Shown: piece after piece, positions 1 to 9,300 of the stretch
Layout of the letters: each line of letters begins with the position of its first letter
Numbering within the stretch: the stretch's first letter is position 1
Assembly (NCBI GenBank): GCA_024196135.1
Contig: JAMQCK010000429.1
Span: forward strand, 4,354-23,277
Length of the DNA stretch: 18,924 bases
Direction of reading: 5' to 3'
Source: Pleurotus ostreatus/Saccharomyces cerevisiae fusant
Taxonomy: Eukaryota > Opisthokonta
Translations under genes and position numbers: made by a program
Notes under the pieces: model-generated
Seen by the model: the letters and a program-made list of their open reading frames with translations, nothing else
Database searches by the model: none
Told to the model about the DNA's origin: nothing

Positions 1-656
1 ACCGCCCGGGCGGGGATATTTCTACCGCGCTTCCTGGCGCGAGCGACGCCCCGGTCGCGTGTCTAGATACTTGAGCAGAGCAGTGTATGCGGTCACGGCC
101 GTCCACATGCGGCGGACCCGCGGTCGGGATGGCCGCTGTACAAGGGAAATTATATTATATTATATTATATCTTGTATATGTCTGCACGACATGTTTTCTC
201 ATCGCCCCATCGCTGCCCGGATATATGCCTGAGCAGCTTAGCGGCTCTCCCCAATAGCTCTTTGGCAAGGAGCGGTGCCGATATGCAAGGGGACGAGGTT
301 GGAGGAATATCCCCGAACGGGACAGACAACCGCCCGGGCGGGGATATTTCTACCGCGCTTCCTGGCGCGAGCGACGCCCCGGTCGCGTGTCTAGATACTT
401 GAGCAGAGCAGTGTATGCGGTCACGGCCGTCCACATGCGGCGGACCCGCGGTCGGGATGGCCGCTGTACAAGGGAAATTATATTATATTATATTATATCT
501 TGTATATGTCTGCACGACATGTTTTCTCATCGCCCCATCGCTGCCCGGATATATGCCTGAGCAGCTTAGCGGCTCTCCCCAATAGCTCTTTGGCAAGGAG
601 CGGTACCGAAATGCGAGGGGACGAGGTTGGAGGAATATCCCCGAAGGGGACAGACA
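1..656. repeat. Two tandem copies of a 328-bp unit
   Basis: Positions 1-328 and 329-656 are the same sequence repeated head to tail with a period of 328 bp. For example, CGCCCGGGCG occurs at 3 and again at 331, and GACAGACAAC ends both copies (321-330 and 649-658). The copies differ at only a few sites, e.g. GTGCCGATATGCAAGG in copy 1 against GTACCGAAATGCGAGG in copy 2. Each copy holds a short TTATA microsatellite (about 148-171 and 476-499) and a GC-rich palindromic block. The array may extend left of the window. No coding potential is supported: the short open frames in it recur in both copies only because the DNA is duplicated. Confidence 0.95.
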
Positions 657-1029
657 ACCATGTATGCGGGCGTAATCCTGCCTTCCTTTCTGACCTTGGG
701 CACAGTTTAGATTGCTTGGTCATCTTAGGAATCGATCTACGTGGACTCCATGGTGCTTATTCCGCATAAGGGGGCACCGGGCAGCATCCGGCGTTGACGT
801 TGCTTGACTGAGCCACCCACGTCACGTTACAGACCGCGATTTATCATGACATTCTGGTCTTCTGGAAGCTCATAAAAGCCCAATATTCCACACATATAGC
901 ACTCCACCGTTTCCAATTCGCAACTTTGGGGTAGAGTGACTTCGAGAGAAAAGTGGGAGGCCCGAAGGCGGCGATTGCCGAGCAGCGTGACGAGCTGCTC
1001 AAACGCCCGTTTGCCCCTAACTTGGTTGA
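657..1029. other. Gene-free left flank of the hAT insertion
   Basis: No recognisable gene lies here. A TATA-like CATAAAAG sits at 871-878, followed by an AC-rich stretch, which would suit a fungal promoter reading rightwards. A stop-free frame starts at 935 and runs into the transposon target site at 1030-1037. If the transposon is removed, that frame continues on the right flank to 6337, about 95 codons in total but without an ATG. Whether it was ever coding is not shown. Confidence 0.4.
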
Positions 1030-1037
1030 TCTCGCGG
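1030..1037. repeat. Left 8-bp target-site duplication
   Basis: TCTCGCGG immediately precedes the left terminal inverted repeat and is identical to 6145-6152. Eight base pairs is the length made by hAT transposases. Confidence 0.93.
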
Positions 1038-1058
1038 TAGGGTTGTGTAAGTAAGGTC
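1038..1058 (+). repeat. Left terminal inverted repeat of the hAT element
   Basis: The end reads TAGGGTTGTG, one variable base, AAGT, two variable bases, then GGTC. The reverse complement of 6124-6144 matches at 18 of 21 positions, including the first ten. Confidence 0.92.
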
Positions 1059-1150
1059 CCGGAGGGCTTGGTACAGGTACCTTACCGATCCTCTGTCGAG
1101 CGGGGGTTTCTGACAGGTAACTTACCAGTTACTTACCGGTAATCACGTGA
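1047..1150. promoter_or_regulatory. Left subterminal repeat cluster of the hAT element
   Basis: Several short motifs of the form GTAAGT, TACCTTACC, GGTAACTTACC and GTTACTTACC are packed here, ending in the palindrome TCACGTGA at 1143-1150. Equivalent motifs and the same palindrome occur near the right end. Clustered subterminal motifs are known transposase-binding sites in characterised hAT elements such as Ac; that role here is inferred. Confidence 0.65.
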
Positions 1151-1382
1151 TCCGCCGGACAGTCGGCGTGGCGTTGTGGCGCGCCGAAGTCGAGCTCTCG
1201 GGTCAGCGTAAAGGACCACGGCTTGTATAGACAGCCTCTTTCTTGACGATAGATGTATTGACATTAAGAAAGTGTATGATATAAGTCCTCACGATGTGAT
1301 ATACACCGAGTCAATAGGTAGCGTGCGTGTAAGGTAGGATCAGTTGAAGAATATCAATGAGGGTACTAAGCCGTCGCGTTGT

Positions 1383-4300
1383 TCACTGCGAAAGGTCCGT
1401 AGGGTCGAATTCGAAGTCATTATCGTCTGGAAGAAGGCCATCGCTTGGGACTGCACGCGCTTCAGGCTGGTTGGGCCCTTCCGCCGCGTTGGTTGCTGCC
1501 ACCGCACCCCCGTTACCTGAGTCTGCGAGGGCTTGGACGATGTACTGGGAGCTCATGTCGGCCCCGGAGCAAGAGATGTCCAGCTCTACGGCGGGCGGAA
1601 TGTCGTCGTCGTCGCCATTGTTGCCAATCTCCGTGTTTTCCGTCTCATCCTCCTCCTCCTCGTCATCTTCGTCGTTAATCGAGGGCTGTTGTGTTGACTT
1701 CGGGATGTCTCGAAAATACAGAAGAGGCCGTGACGACGATGCCTTGCGCTCCTGCCGGGATATATTGAGTGGAAAGAAGGGAAATAGACAAAAAGCGCGA
1801 ACCTCCTTAGCCCTTTGAGTCTGATGGTATTGCCGAATCGTCGACATCGCGGTCAGAGTGCTAAGATGAAGGCGGTTGCGAACGGGCGACGTCATCCAGG
1901 TGAACGCCGATACGGTTCGCTCTTCGGGCATGGAGTTCACACGAATTGAGAAGAGCTTCGCCGCGATACCCTGCCGAGGTCGTGAGTAAACAGCACATAA
2001 GAGAAGAGAGGGTACATACAGGAAGAATATTCGCATTTGGGAGCCCTGCAACGCTCTTCCACCACATCTTGATGTCCCGAGTCTTCGGCAGTTGGGTGTT
2101 GTAGGGGTATTGCATGCGGGAGTACATTCGCAGTTCGGCTACGAGCGTCCCCTTGAACTCGCCCGCACGTCCTTTCCACTGAGTGAACTGGGGGCGCGAC
2201 CCGTGCCTGATCTCGTTGACAGCCACCTTGAGAATGGACTTATATACCCTCCCGAAGAGTCGCGGATAACGTATCGCAGTCCAGTTTTCGCCATAGTACT
2301 TCGTTCGATCCTCGTCCTTGAAGAGGCCGTTCTTGAGCAGCTCTGAGAACCATGAGTAAGCGATCTGCACATGTACAAGAACATTGAAGACGAACCTGGA
2401 TGCAGATACGCGCAGGCAAGGTATATGGGGCTCGCGAGCTTACCGCTCTCGTCGAAGAGTTGATGATGGCGGTAATTGATAATACCAATGATGCTGTTGC
2501 ACGTCTCGGTTGGGACTCCACGCTGCTTGTCGTGTAGGACGGTGTCGATCTCGTGCAACATAGCATGCCAAAGGACGTAAACATCAGCAGCGTTGGCCCC
2601 GACTGCCTCGAGACACGTCAAAGCACGCAGAAAAGGCGTGCCGATAGATGTGAAGTCGTTCAAAACCTTGTGGAAGTGAAAGGTTGCCGTGCTGTGACGC
2701 CCTTGAAAGTATACTTCGAACTCCTGAAGGATGTCAGTCAATTCCTCGCCCTCTGACTGGCGCCAATGTCGTACCTCGCAGCCCTCGAGATCCTCGTTCA
2801 TGATAATAATATACCGAATAGGTTCCGTACAGCGCTCGACAGACATCGCGCCGCGATAGACTGTCAAGAAGCGGGTCTTGCCGATCGATTCGAGGCCGCG
2901 CGGAATGTCTTGCTTGCGGCGTTCGCGCTCGAGCAGGTGTACCGCTTTGTGCGCGCGATGGAACTTGGAGATCACGGCTCGCACACCCTTGATAACCTAC
3001 GACAAGGGTTCAGTCCATGTTTTGAACTATTAGGATATGCTCAAAAAAAGCAAACGTACGTCCTCGAAGTAAGGCAGCTTCGCGATATCCTTCGACGTGT
3101 TGCTGAGGTGGTGGCAGACATCGGCAAGAGCGATGAGGGTGGGAATATCGATGACGAGAAGAGGGCGGGAGCCGCTAGTGCTCCCTGTGCTATCACAGAC
3201 ACTGCCGGCGAACTTATCGCGGCCAATTTGATCAATGACCTACGAAGAATGAGCAACGAGTCAGGCAGTAGAAGAACTGGACCTACTTCGAGTGCAACAT
3301 CCTTGATCCACTGTGCGGTATGGCTAACGTCCGTTGCTACACGAACTTCCATTGGATACGTCTCCCCATCCTCCGTCGTGACGTTGAACGTGAAGAACGC
3401 CTCCCGCCTGCTGTTATTTGCTGTCCCGTCGTCGTACGAGATGGTGAGAAACTCCTTCTCCTTCAACAGCTCGATCTGGCGCTGGACAGTTGCCGCCGCT
3501 TCACCCTGTATGTGCTCGTACTCAAGCTTCTCACGCGAAGCGACCTTGTATGAGCGGTCGGCGAGACGTAGGATGCGCCAGAAGACTTCGAGCTCGATAA
3601 TGTGTAATGAGATGCCAGCGATGCAGAAGAAGAGGAGAATGGCTTCATCAAGCGCGGCATGGCGAGCAACACGGCCAGCATTCCTTGCAGCGTCGTGTAG
3701 CTTACTGGAACTAGCAGCCGTCTCTTCTGGTGAGCTCTTTGAAGCCTGATTCGCAGGCGCATTGCTGATGGCCTCCATAGACGCCTCCGCCTTCGCCTTC
3801 GCCGCCTCCGCCTTTGCCGATGGCGCCCACTTAGCGGCCTCCCGCGCGATCTTCTGCCGCAACGCGGGGTCCACCTTCAAGCACCGCATCCCATGCTTGT
3901 ACCACCGCTTTTTGCTGTTGCTCGCGTACGTGAATCCGCACCATATGCCGTTCTTAGGGTCGCCAGCGCATCGGTAAATGGGCTTCTTTGCCTCGTCGGT
4001 GCTCACATAACACTTCCGGATGAGCGCGTTCAGCACTGGATCCGGTGGCCTGCCGCCGTTGTTCTTCGCAGACTTCACGATAGGTATGTCGATGAGGTCA
4101 TTGCGAGTGTAGGCTGGCTCATCGGAGGGTGACGGCGGCTCGCCACGGTTCTCCTCTACGATGTCTTGCCAGTCGTCGTCTGGATCGTCCTCGGCATTCT
4201 CGACGATGTGCGCGTCGAGATCATCGGCTAGAGGCTCCACCAGTGGTGCAGTGTGCTCGCGTGCGTCTGTCGTGCCTTGCAGCTCCGTCGTCGCCGGGAG

Positions 4301-4717
4301 GTCGGTGTCAGCGGTAGGAGCAGGTGGCGGTGGTGGCGGTGGCGGCGTTGCTGCTGTACTTGCATCACCGAATGTCTCCAGCCATTTGCGCTTAGCGGCG
4401 GCGGAGGACGTCGTGCCAGGTACGGTAGCCCTCTTCATGGCGATCTCCAGCTTTGGTGCTGGCGCGGCTGGTGCGGGCTTCGCCTTCAAGCGGGTCTTCG
4501 AGCCGGTCTTTGGCTTCGTAGTCGAGCTCTTAAATGGAACGCCACCGCACTCCCTTTCGGGCACGCCTTGGCCTTCGACTTCGCTCTTGCTGGTGCCGTG
4601 CGTGCAGCTGCCTTCGCTGGCGCCGTACCCTAAGCCAAAGCCTGTGTGGGCGGCGCAGATGCTGGCGGAGGTGGAGCTTTCAGCGCGATTTGCAGGGTAC
4701 AGACGGAAAGCGTTCAT
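1383..4717 (-). CDS. hAT-family transposase, six exons
   Basis: Exons read on the minus strand: 4717-3287, 3239-3060, 2996-2396, 2342-2020, 1970-1803 and 1751-1383. The five introns (47, 63, 53, 49 and 51 nt) all start GT and end AG, and the joined frame is 1024 codons including the stop. The last intron is in frame, so retention is also possible. In protein order: a proline run (residues 125-132), an acidic segment, a BED-like C/C/H/C zinc-finger region (about 250-279), SYDDGT (catalytic Asp about 429-430), VCDSTG (Asp 493), CHHLSNTSKDI (519-529), YLACAYLHP just before intron 3, then MWW and PEERTVSAFTW (Glu about 862) of the hAT C-terminal dimerisation region. An acidic tail ends the protein. 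It should cut the element out at its ends and insert it with 8-bp target duplications. The start is the ATG at 4717; the frame is open further upstream, but that stretch overlaps the protease gene. Exon joins are by eye. Confidence 0.85.
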
Positions 4718-4718
4718 C

Positions 4719-4775
4719 CTAGAGATGTGATCAGTATTTACGGTCAACGACAGTAGCAGAGGGAAAACAACGCAC
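4719..4775 (-). other. Candidate 57-nt intron bridging the protease 3' end and the transposase start
   Basis: On the minus strand this segment begins GTGCGT, has a branch-like TACTGATC close to the end and finishes CTCTAG. The transposase ATG follows after a single G. If spliced, it removes the protease stop at 4731 and extends the protease frame a dozen codons in another frame, over the start of the transposase. Equally, it may be a 5'-UTR intron of a transposase transcript. I found no splice combination here that joins the two proteins in one frame. Confidence 0.5.
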
Positions 4776-5927
4776 GAATTGATGCAGGTAACATAAAATA
4801 CCCTCAAGCAGCCATACACGAGCGCGGTCGCACTCACTAGCGTCAAGGAGTGGATATCTCGCTGGCTGCACATCGCGTGCGGCTGCGTTCATGCATAGCA
4901 CGCCGCACGACCACGTATCTTGCTGCCGCGTGCATGGCATGTACTCCCGGGTATATAGCAGGACACCGTGCACAGCGAGCCATCAATTGAGCATCGCGCG
5001 AAGGCTCTCCGGGGGCTCGCCGCCCACAGCGTCGTAGTGGCGGATCTCCTCCTCCTCGCGATCAATGACCACCGAGATCCAGTGGTTTCCGACGACGCCT
5101 TCGAGTCCGCTGACCGCGTAATTCCCGCTGCTGACGCGCACTGACACTACGAGCACGACCTTCCGAAGCTCGTGTAGGCGAGAGCCGATGTCGGGGATGC
5201 TAGGGTGAACACCGCGAGGATAGGTGTCGGGGGTCTGATGAAAGACCTTCCAGAGCGTGTCGAAAGCCGTGGTATCGATGAAGGCAAGCCCAGCGTCATT
5301 GCATTCGAACGCGAGGGTGTACAGCATGAGGTCGATATGCCTGCCGGCTAGCCACGACTGGTTGCTGAAAGCGATGAGATCCGCGACGTGTGCGACCAGG
5401 TTCAACGGTCCTAATTGAGGCAAAGGCAAGTCCCAGGGCAGTCGCTGCAATGTGCCTGCGTTGCCCCCGAGGCTGCCGACGTTGGCCAGAAAAGCTGCCC
5501 AGTCATATTTGCTGCTGGCGACCGAGTATACCCGCGCCCAGTAGGACAGCACCCACAATGGCAAAGCATCGAAGGGCCCGAGCTGATCGGCGAGTTTGTG
5601 GAAGACGGGATAGGTAAAGGACGAGATGGGGCTGGCCTGCGACGCGGTGATAGCGTGCTGGATGACAGTATTGAAGGTTGTCGGAGGAAGGAGGGGAAGG
5701 TGCTGGAGCAGACGGATATCCTCGGTCGCTTTGTTGCGGAATCGGGAGCTTGATAGGGTGCTGAACGAGATTTGGTGGCCGGGAATTAGGGTAGCGACTT
5801 GCTCGCAGGGAGGGATAGGGAAGTTTATTAGGTGAAATAAAGTAAGGGCCTTGTCGACTGGCAGAAGATGGGTAAGGAGGTGAGGTGGGATAGGAGCTAT
5901 GGTTTGAATCTGGTCTTCGAGGCTCAT
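4731..5927 (-). pseudogene. Ulp1-like C48 cysteine protease carried by the hAT element, one in-frame stop
   Basis: From the ATG at 5927 one minus-strand frame of 399 codons runs to a stop at 4731-4733, broken only by TGA at 4983-4985 (codon 315). Family features on both sides fit a Ulp1/SENP-type SUMO protease: a WLAGRHIDLMLYTL segment (about 192-205), NHWISVVID with the catalytic His 282, HYDAVGG with Asp 299, then, after the stop, TRQQDTWSCG with the oxyanion Gln 335 and nucleophile Cys 341. The stop therefore separates His/Asp from Gln/Cys. Relatives usually have two tryptophans at this spot, so TGG to TGA is the simplest origin. Alternatives are readthrough, or removal of an in-frame 84-nt GT-AG segment that includes the stop. 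Ulp1 domains are known passengers of several eukaryotic DNA transposon groups, so it probably acts on SUMO-modified proteins. The transposase ATG lies 13 bp downstream. Confidence 0.8.
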
Positions 5928-6062
5928 GGTCGGACCCAACCCCCGATGGGCGAGCCCCGGTGAGGTGCGCTCCGCGGTCGCCCAGCGCCCGTCTCTGGCG
6001 CGGCAGGATCAGACCTCGTGCGCGTATGTTACCGGCCTACGAACCCCCCTCGGGGACCGGTC
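5928..6062 (-). promoter_or_regulatory. Non-coding right part of the hAT element, upstream of the protease ATG
   Basis: This 135-bp GC-rich stretch contains no coding signal. It sits between the protease start codon at 5927 and the subterminal repeats, so the promoter or 5' leader of the element's genes should lie here or in the adjacent terminal sequence. No clear TATA box is visible. The assignment rests on position only. Confidence 0.35.
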
Positions 6063-6123
6063 AGTAACTTACCTGTCACGTGATGGTTATTTACCCGTAA
6101 GTTTGCTTTTTGGTAAGTAAATC
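6063..6123. promoter_or_regulatory. Right subterminal repeat cluster of the hAT element
   Basis: AGTAACTTACCTG at 6063-6075 is followed directly by TCACGTGA (6076-6083), then ACCCGTAAGT and GGTAAGTAAATC. These mirror the left subterminal cluster. Besides likely transposase binding, this end lies upstream of the protease gene and so may contain its promoter (inferred). Confidence 0.6.
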
Positions 6124-6144
6124 GACCAAACTTCCACAACCCTA
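6124..6144 (-). repeat. Right terminal inverted repeat of the hAT element
   Basis: Read on the minus strand it begins TAGGGTTGTG and continues with AAGT and GGTC blocks that match the left end (1038-1058) at 18 of 21 positions. It abuts the right target duplication directly. Confidence 0.92.
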
Positions 6145-6152
6145 TCTCGCGG
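6145..6152. repeat. Right 8-bp target-site duplication
   Basis: TCTCGCGG immediately follows the right terminal inverted repeat and is identical to 1030-1037. It fixes the right end of the element at 6144. Confidence 0.93.
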
Positions 6153-6839
6153 TGATCCTGCCATCTCATGCGACAGGCGTGAGCGGGGCCTCGATTACGA
6201 GACCTGCTTGCCAGGCTCGTTTACTCCCATGGATCGTCAGCAAGATCAGACGTCCAAGCGGTCGATCAAAAGTTATCTCCGGATGTCAACATGTTAGTCG
6301 TTCGAATTCCCTATTCAGCTTCGTCCTTTTTCTCTAGAAAAATTCAGAAGTAATTCTTGGTCCATACTCGTCCGCTATGCCAAGTCTCAGTTTCTCATCC
6401 GCCGTCGATGTGAAGCCTTGGACAACTTTTGGACACGTGCGGCCACGGCAATGTCCGTCAGCACAGCCCCATCACTCGACGCACAGCCACAACATTCGAC
6501 AGGCAAGTCTTTCGTCGTCTTCTTGAGAGCTAAAATCTTTCAAAATATTCTAGGGCGTAGATTGCGTATCTCTCAGGCCTTCCTGTTTATCTTGCAGCGA
6601 TTGCCGTTGAAGAACGTGCTTCGCCGTGCCCTCCACCGATGGAACGGCTTGCTCGGGCCGATCTTCCTGCTTGTCGATCTCTGCTTGATCTTGTCCGCGA
6701 CGTCCAACTGCGTCCCCCTACGTCTTCCGCAGCCTTCCCCTCCCCCTTCGTTCACTTCTCCCGAAATTCAACTCCCCTTCAAAAACACCCGAGCCGTTTT
6801 TTCTCTCGATCCAGGAGCACAATCGCTCGTCAACAGCAG
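6153..6839. other. CT-rich stretch without a supportable gene
   Basis: Right flank of the hAT insertion. It holds open frames of moderate length (for example one on the plus strand reaching past 7100) and intron-like signals such as CTTGCAG near 6591-6597. I recognise no protein family in any frame, and the composition is pyrimidine-rich. It precedes the duplicated block at 7080-9300. Confidence 0.35.
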
Positions 6840-7079
6840 AACACCGTGGCCAGAACTCGGGCGCGAGGAGGCGGGAAAAGGTGCGTGCACCCCTCCCCTC
6901 CCGTCTTTGATGATACTCACATACTTTATTGGCGTCCTTGGTGGCGCGACATGTCAGCAGACTGTGTGGCAGATTGCGCAAGACTGCTGTCAACACCACA
7001 CTGCCGCCATATTCGCCCTCAGACGCGGTGTGAGAGCGGGAAGATCTCATTCGTGGCGCTCTATGTGTCCACGGTGTAA
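6840..7079. repeat. Partial, diverged extra copy of part of the 1.15-kb duplicated unit
   Basis: The blocks GAGGCGGGAAA (near 6870) and CATATTCGCCCTCAGA (near 7007) reappear in the same order in unit A, near 7325 and 7390. The spacing differs, and more weakly related sequence lies near 8540 in unit B. This looks like a shorter, older third copy of that segment. Confidence 0.5.
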
Positions 7080-8219
7080 CCACCACCACGTCCCCCGCCT
7101 CGTCTGCCTATCCCTTTCAGGTAACCCTTCACACTCCCTCTTCTCCTAAACACCTCGAAGAAGCCGCCTCCGAAGCGCTCAGCCACGACCGCGTCCCTCA
7201 GAACCACGAAACAATGGCCATGCCAACGGCCACGAGCCGGACGAGGAGAGGGGATCTGGGTGCGTGAACGCTCCCCGCGCTTGATTTTATCACGAATCGC
7301 CATTCTACTGCAGCGCGGAGCGGGGAGGCGGGAAACCCGAGAGCAGGACGACACGGAGGAAGCGGGGCGAACATTGCCCCGCTTTTCCGTCATATTCGCC
7401 CTCAGATGCAATCTGAGAGCACGAGGATCTCCCTCATTGCGCGCTATGCGTCATACGCCAGCGCCCAATAGCCCTCGCTTATAGTGATCGGCGCGGGTGG
7501 TGGGCGCTTGTCCTCCCCCTCCTCACCCTTTGGTTGTGGACGACCGCCTTCGCCGCGATTTGCCGCGTCGCACAGGAGGAACTCGGCGCCACCGAGCGTA
7601 CTGCTCGGCGTACCGCGCGCGCGGCCAATTCGCAGCTTGCTCGGCACTCGCGGCGCGTTCCGTACACCCGCCCGACCCCACTTGTCCTGTCCGTCGCCGG
7701 GAAGGGCCGAGGGGCTGGGGAGCCTTCTCGCGATGATCACGGTGCCTTGGCAACGCGCGGATGCGGCGGGGACGTCCAGTGAACGAGATTGCAGGCGAGC
7801 TCACTCATCGCGGTTCCCCATGGGTGCCGCGGCCTCACCTTCGGGTGATGCCCTCGGCTTTTCGCGCCCTACGCATTTCGCGAACGGTGGAGCGCATATC
7901 AACATCCCCCCTCCCCCCCACCTTGCTACGTGGCGACCGCGGACGCGTCTTTGGACGCGAAAGGGTGCACGAAGCTTGGGGAGCTTCCCATCCCCTTCCT
8001 CACCGTCTATTTGCGCAGGAGCGCGAGCGAAAATGTTCGCTCTTTTCGCCTTTTCTTCGCTCTACTCATCCCTCCCCATTTTCTTGTGGGTCTTCCTCCC
8101 CCTCCTAATCCTTCTCTGTCAGCTCCCTCCAAATCGACAAAGCCACCACTCGGAGGCGGGCCGGTCCGCCGGTCCGGCCATCCGGCTCACCCACTACTAC
8201 GTGCGTCCCTCGTCCTCAA
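7080..8219. repeat. Diverged tandem duplication, unit A
   Basis: Unit A and unit B (8220-9300) share a collinear series of blocks about 1140-1185 bp apart. These include ACCACCACGTCCCCCGCC (7084) against ACCACCATGTCACCCGC (8222), GGCCATGCCAA (7216 and 8367), CACGAGCCGGACGA, GTGCGTGAACGCT, GGAGCGCATA (7889 and 9074) and a GCTACGTGGC / GCTACATGGC block. The match is clearly homologous but diverged, with many small indels. No intact reading frame is conserved across the pair, although a short peptide is (see findings). Probably an old duplicated repeat or gene fragment; I cannot name it. Confidence 0.7.
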
Positions 8220-9300
8220 CTACCACCATGTCACCCGCGTCGTCGTCCGCCCGTCCCTCCTACGCATTTTCCGCACTTTCCCATCCTTTTTCGACACCTT
8301 GAAAAAGCTGTCGATGAGGCGCTCCCTCACGATCAGTGATCGCGTCCCACAAAACGACGAAAAATCGGCCATGCCAATGGCCACGAGCCGGACGACAAGG
8401 GTTCTGAGTGCGTGAACGCTTCTCGCACTCATTCAATTCAGTAACCACTAATCTTTGCAGCATGGAGCGGAGAGGGGGGGCGCGGGTGAAACGAGCAGGA
8501 CAAGGTGAATGAAGCGAGGCAGACATTGCCCTGCTTTCCTATCGAATTCGCCCTCTTAGGGCGCGAACTTCTCGTTTATGGTGCGTTACGCGCTGTGGGC
8601 GAGCTGTTGGTAGCTATATGGCTGTCGCGCGCCCATCCACGCCCCTGCTTCTTCGCAATCGGCGCGGGTCGGCAACGCCTCTCCCCTCTCCCTGCCTTGC
8701 GGTCGTGGAGAATGGCCTTCGTGGCAATTCTCTGTGTGGCGGGAGACACATTCTGCGCGACTAGGCATCGACGTCGGAGCGCCGTGCGCGCAGCCCAACC
8801 ACGCAGCCCAGCGAGCGCCGAGGTCGCCGGCGTCGCGCTCTGCGGTCCCCGCCTGGCCGCTCATGTTTCGTTGCAAGAGGATAAGGCTTATGATATCTCT
8901 CCCCGCGACCGTGCTCGTGCCTTGGTAATGCGCGGATATTGACGGAAGGTTCAAGACCGCAGATCGTGGGTGAGCTCACACTCCCCGCGGTCATCGCGTA
9001 TACCTGGGCTGCAGCGGCCTGTGACCTTCTGGCGAGGCCTTCCTACGCGCTCCTGTGCCCTTCGAGAGCGCTGGGAGCGCATAGCAACACCCCGACCTTG
9101 ACTCTTCCTCTCCCCATTGTGCTACATGGCCACTGTAGACGCCTTCCTCAACGCAAACGGGTGTGCGTAGCTTTGGGGGATATTCCCCCCCCCCCTGCCT
9201 ACTGTCCCCCTACGCCCTCGCGTGCTGCACAAGCTGCGGGAGCCTGTCGCGCATGAGCAAAAATTTTCGCTTTCGCTTTTTCCTGTTTTTTCTGTTCTGC
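8220..9300. repeat. Diverged tandem duplication, unit B
   Basis: Second copy of the unit described at 7080-8219, in direct orientation and directly adjacent. It ends in a CT-rich tail around 9270-9300, corresponding to the one near 8030-8090 in unit A. A poly-C run lies at about 9186-9199. The right boundary is approximate because the similarity fades. Confidence 0.65.

Larger units (their letters stand above)
1038..6144 (-). mobile_element. Complete hAT-superfamily DNA transposon with a Ulp1-like protease gene
   Basis: The element is 5107 bp long. Its two ends are inverted repeats starting TAGGGTTGTG, and it is flanked on both sides by the identical octamer TCTCGCGG. An 8-bp target duplication with TAGGG-type ends is diagnostic of hAT elements. 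Both internal genes read from the right end to the left end: first the Ulp1-like protease (5927 to 4731), then the transposase (4717 to 1383). Both ends carry clusters of GTAAGT/ACTTAC subterminal motifs plus the palindrome TCACGTGA. The perfect target duplication, clear termini and open spliced transposase frame suggest a fairly recent insertion. The protease gene, however, has one in-frame stop. Confidence 0.93.

Noticed and set aside
172..769. Paired 76-89-codon frames in the 328-bp repeats
   Set aside because: They are duplicated only because the DNA is duplicated, are open on both strands, and resemble no protein.
2766..3749. 327-codon open frame on the plus strand
   Set aside because: It is antisense to transposase exons 1-3, and the minus strand has recognisable motifs and splice sites there. 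It reads as a shadow of GC-rich coding sequence.
4161..4730. 189-codon plus-strand frame rich in Ser, Ala and Gly
   Set aside because: It mirrors the proline/alanine-rich N-terminal part of the transposase on the other strand.
4731..4873. N-terminal extension of the transposase upstream of 4717
   Set aside because: The frame is open, but it overlaps the protease Cys region and the candidate intron in another frame, and the extra peptide looks like translated intron and antiframe sequence.
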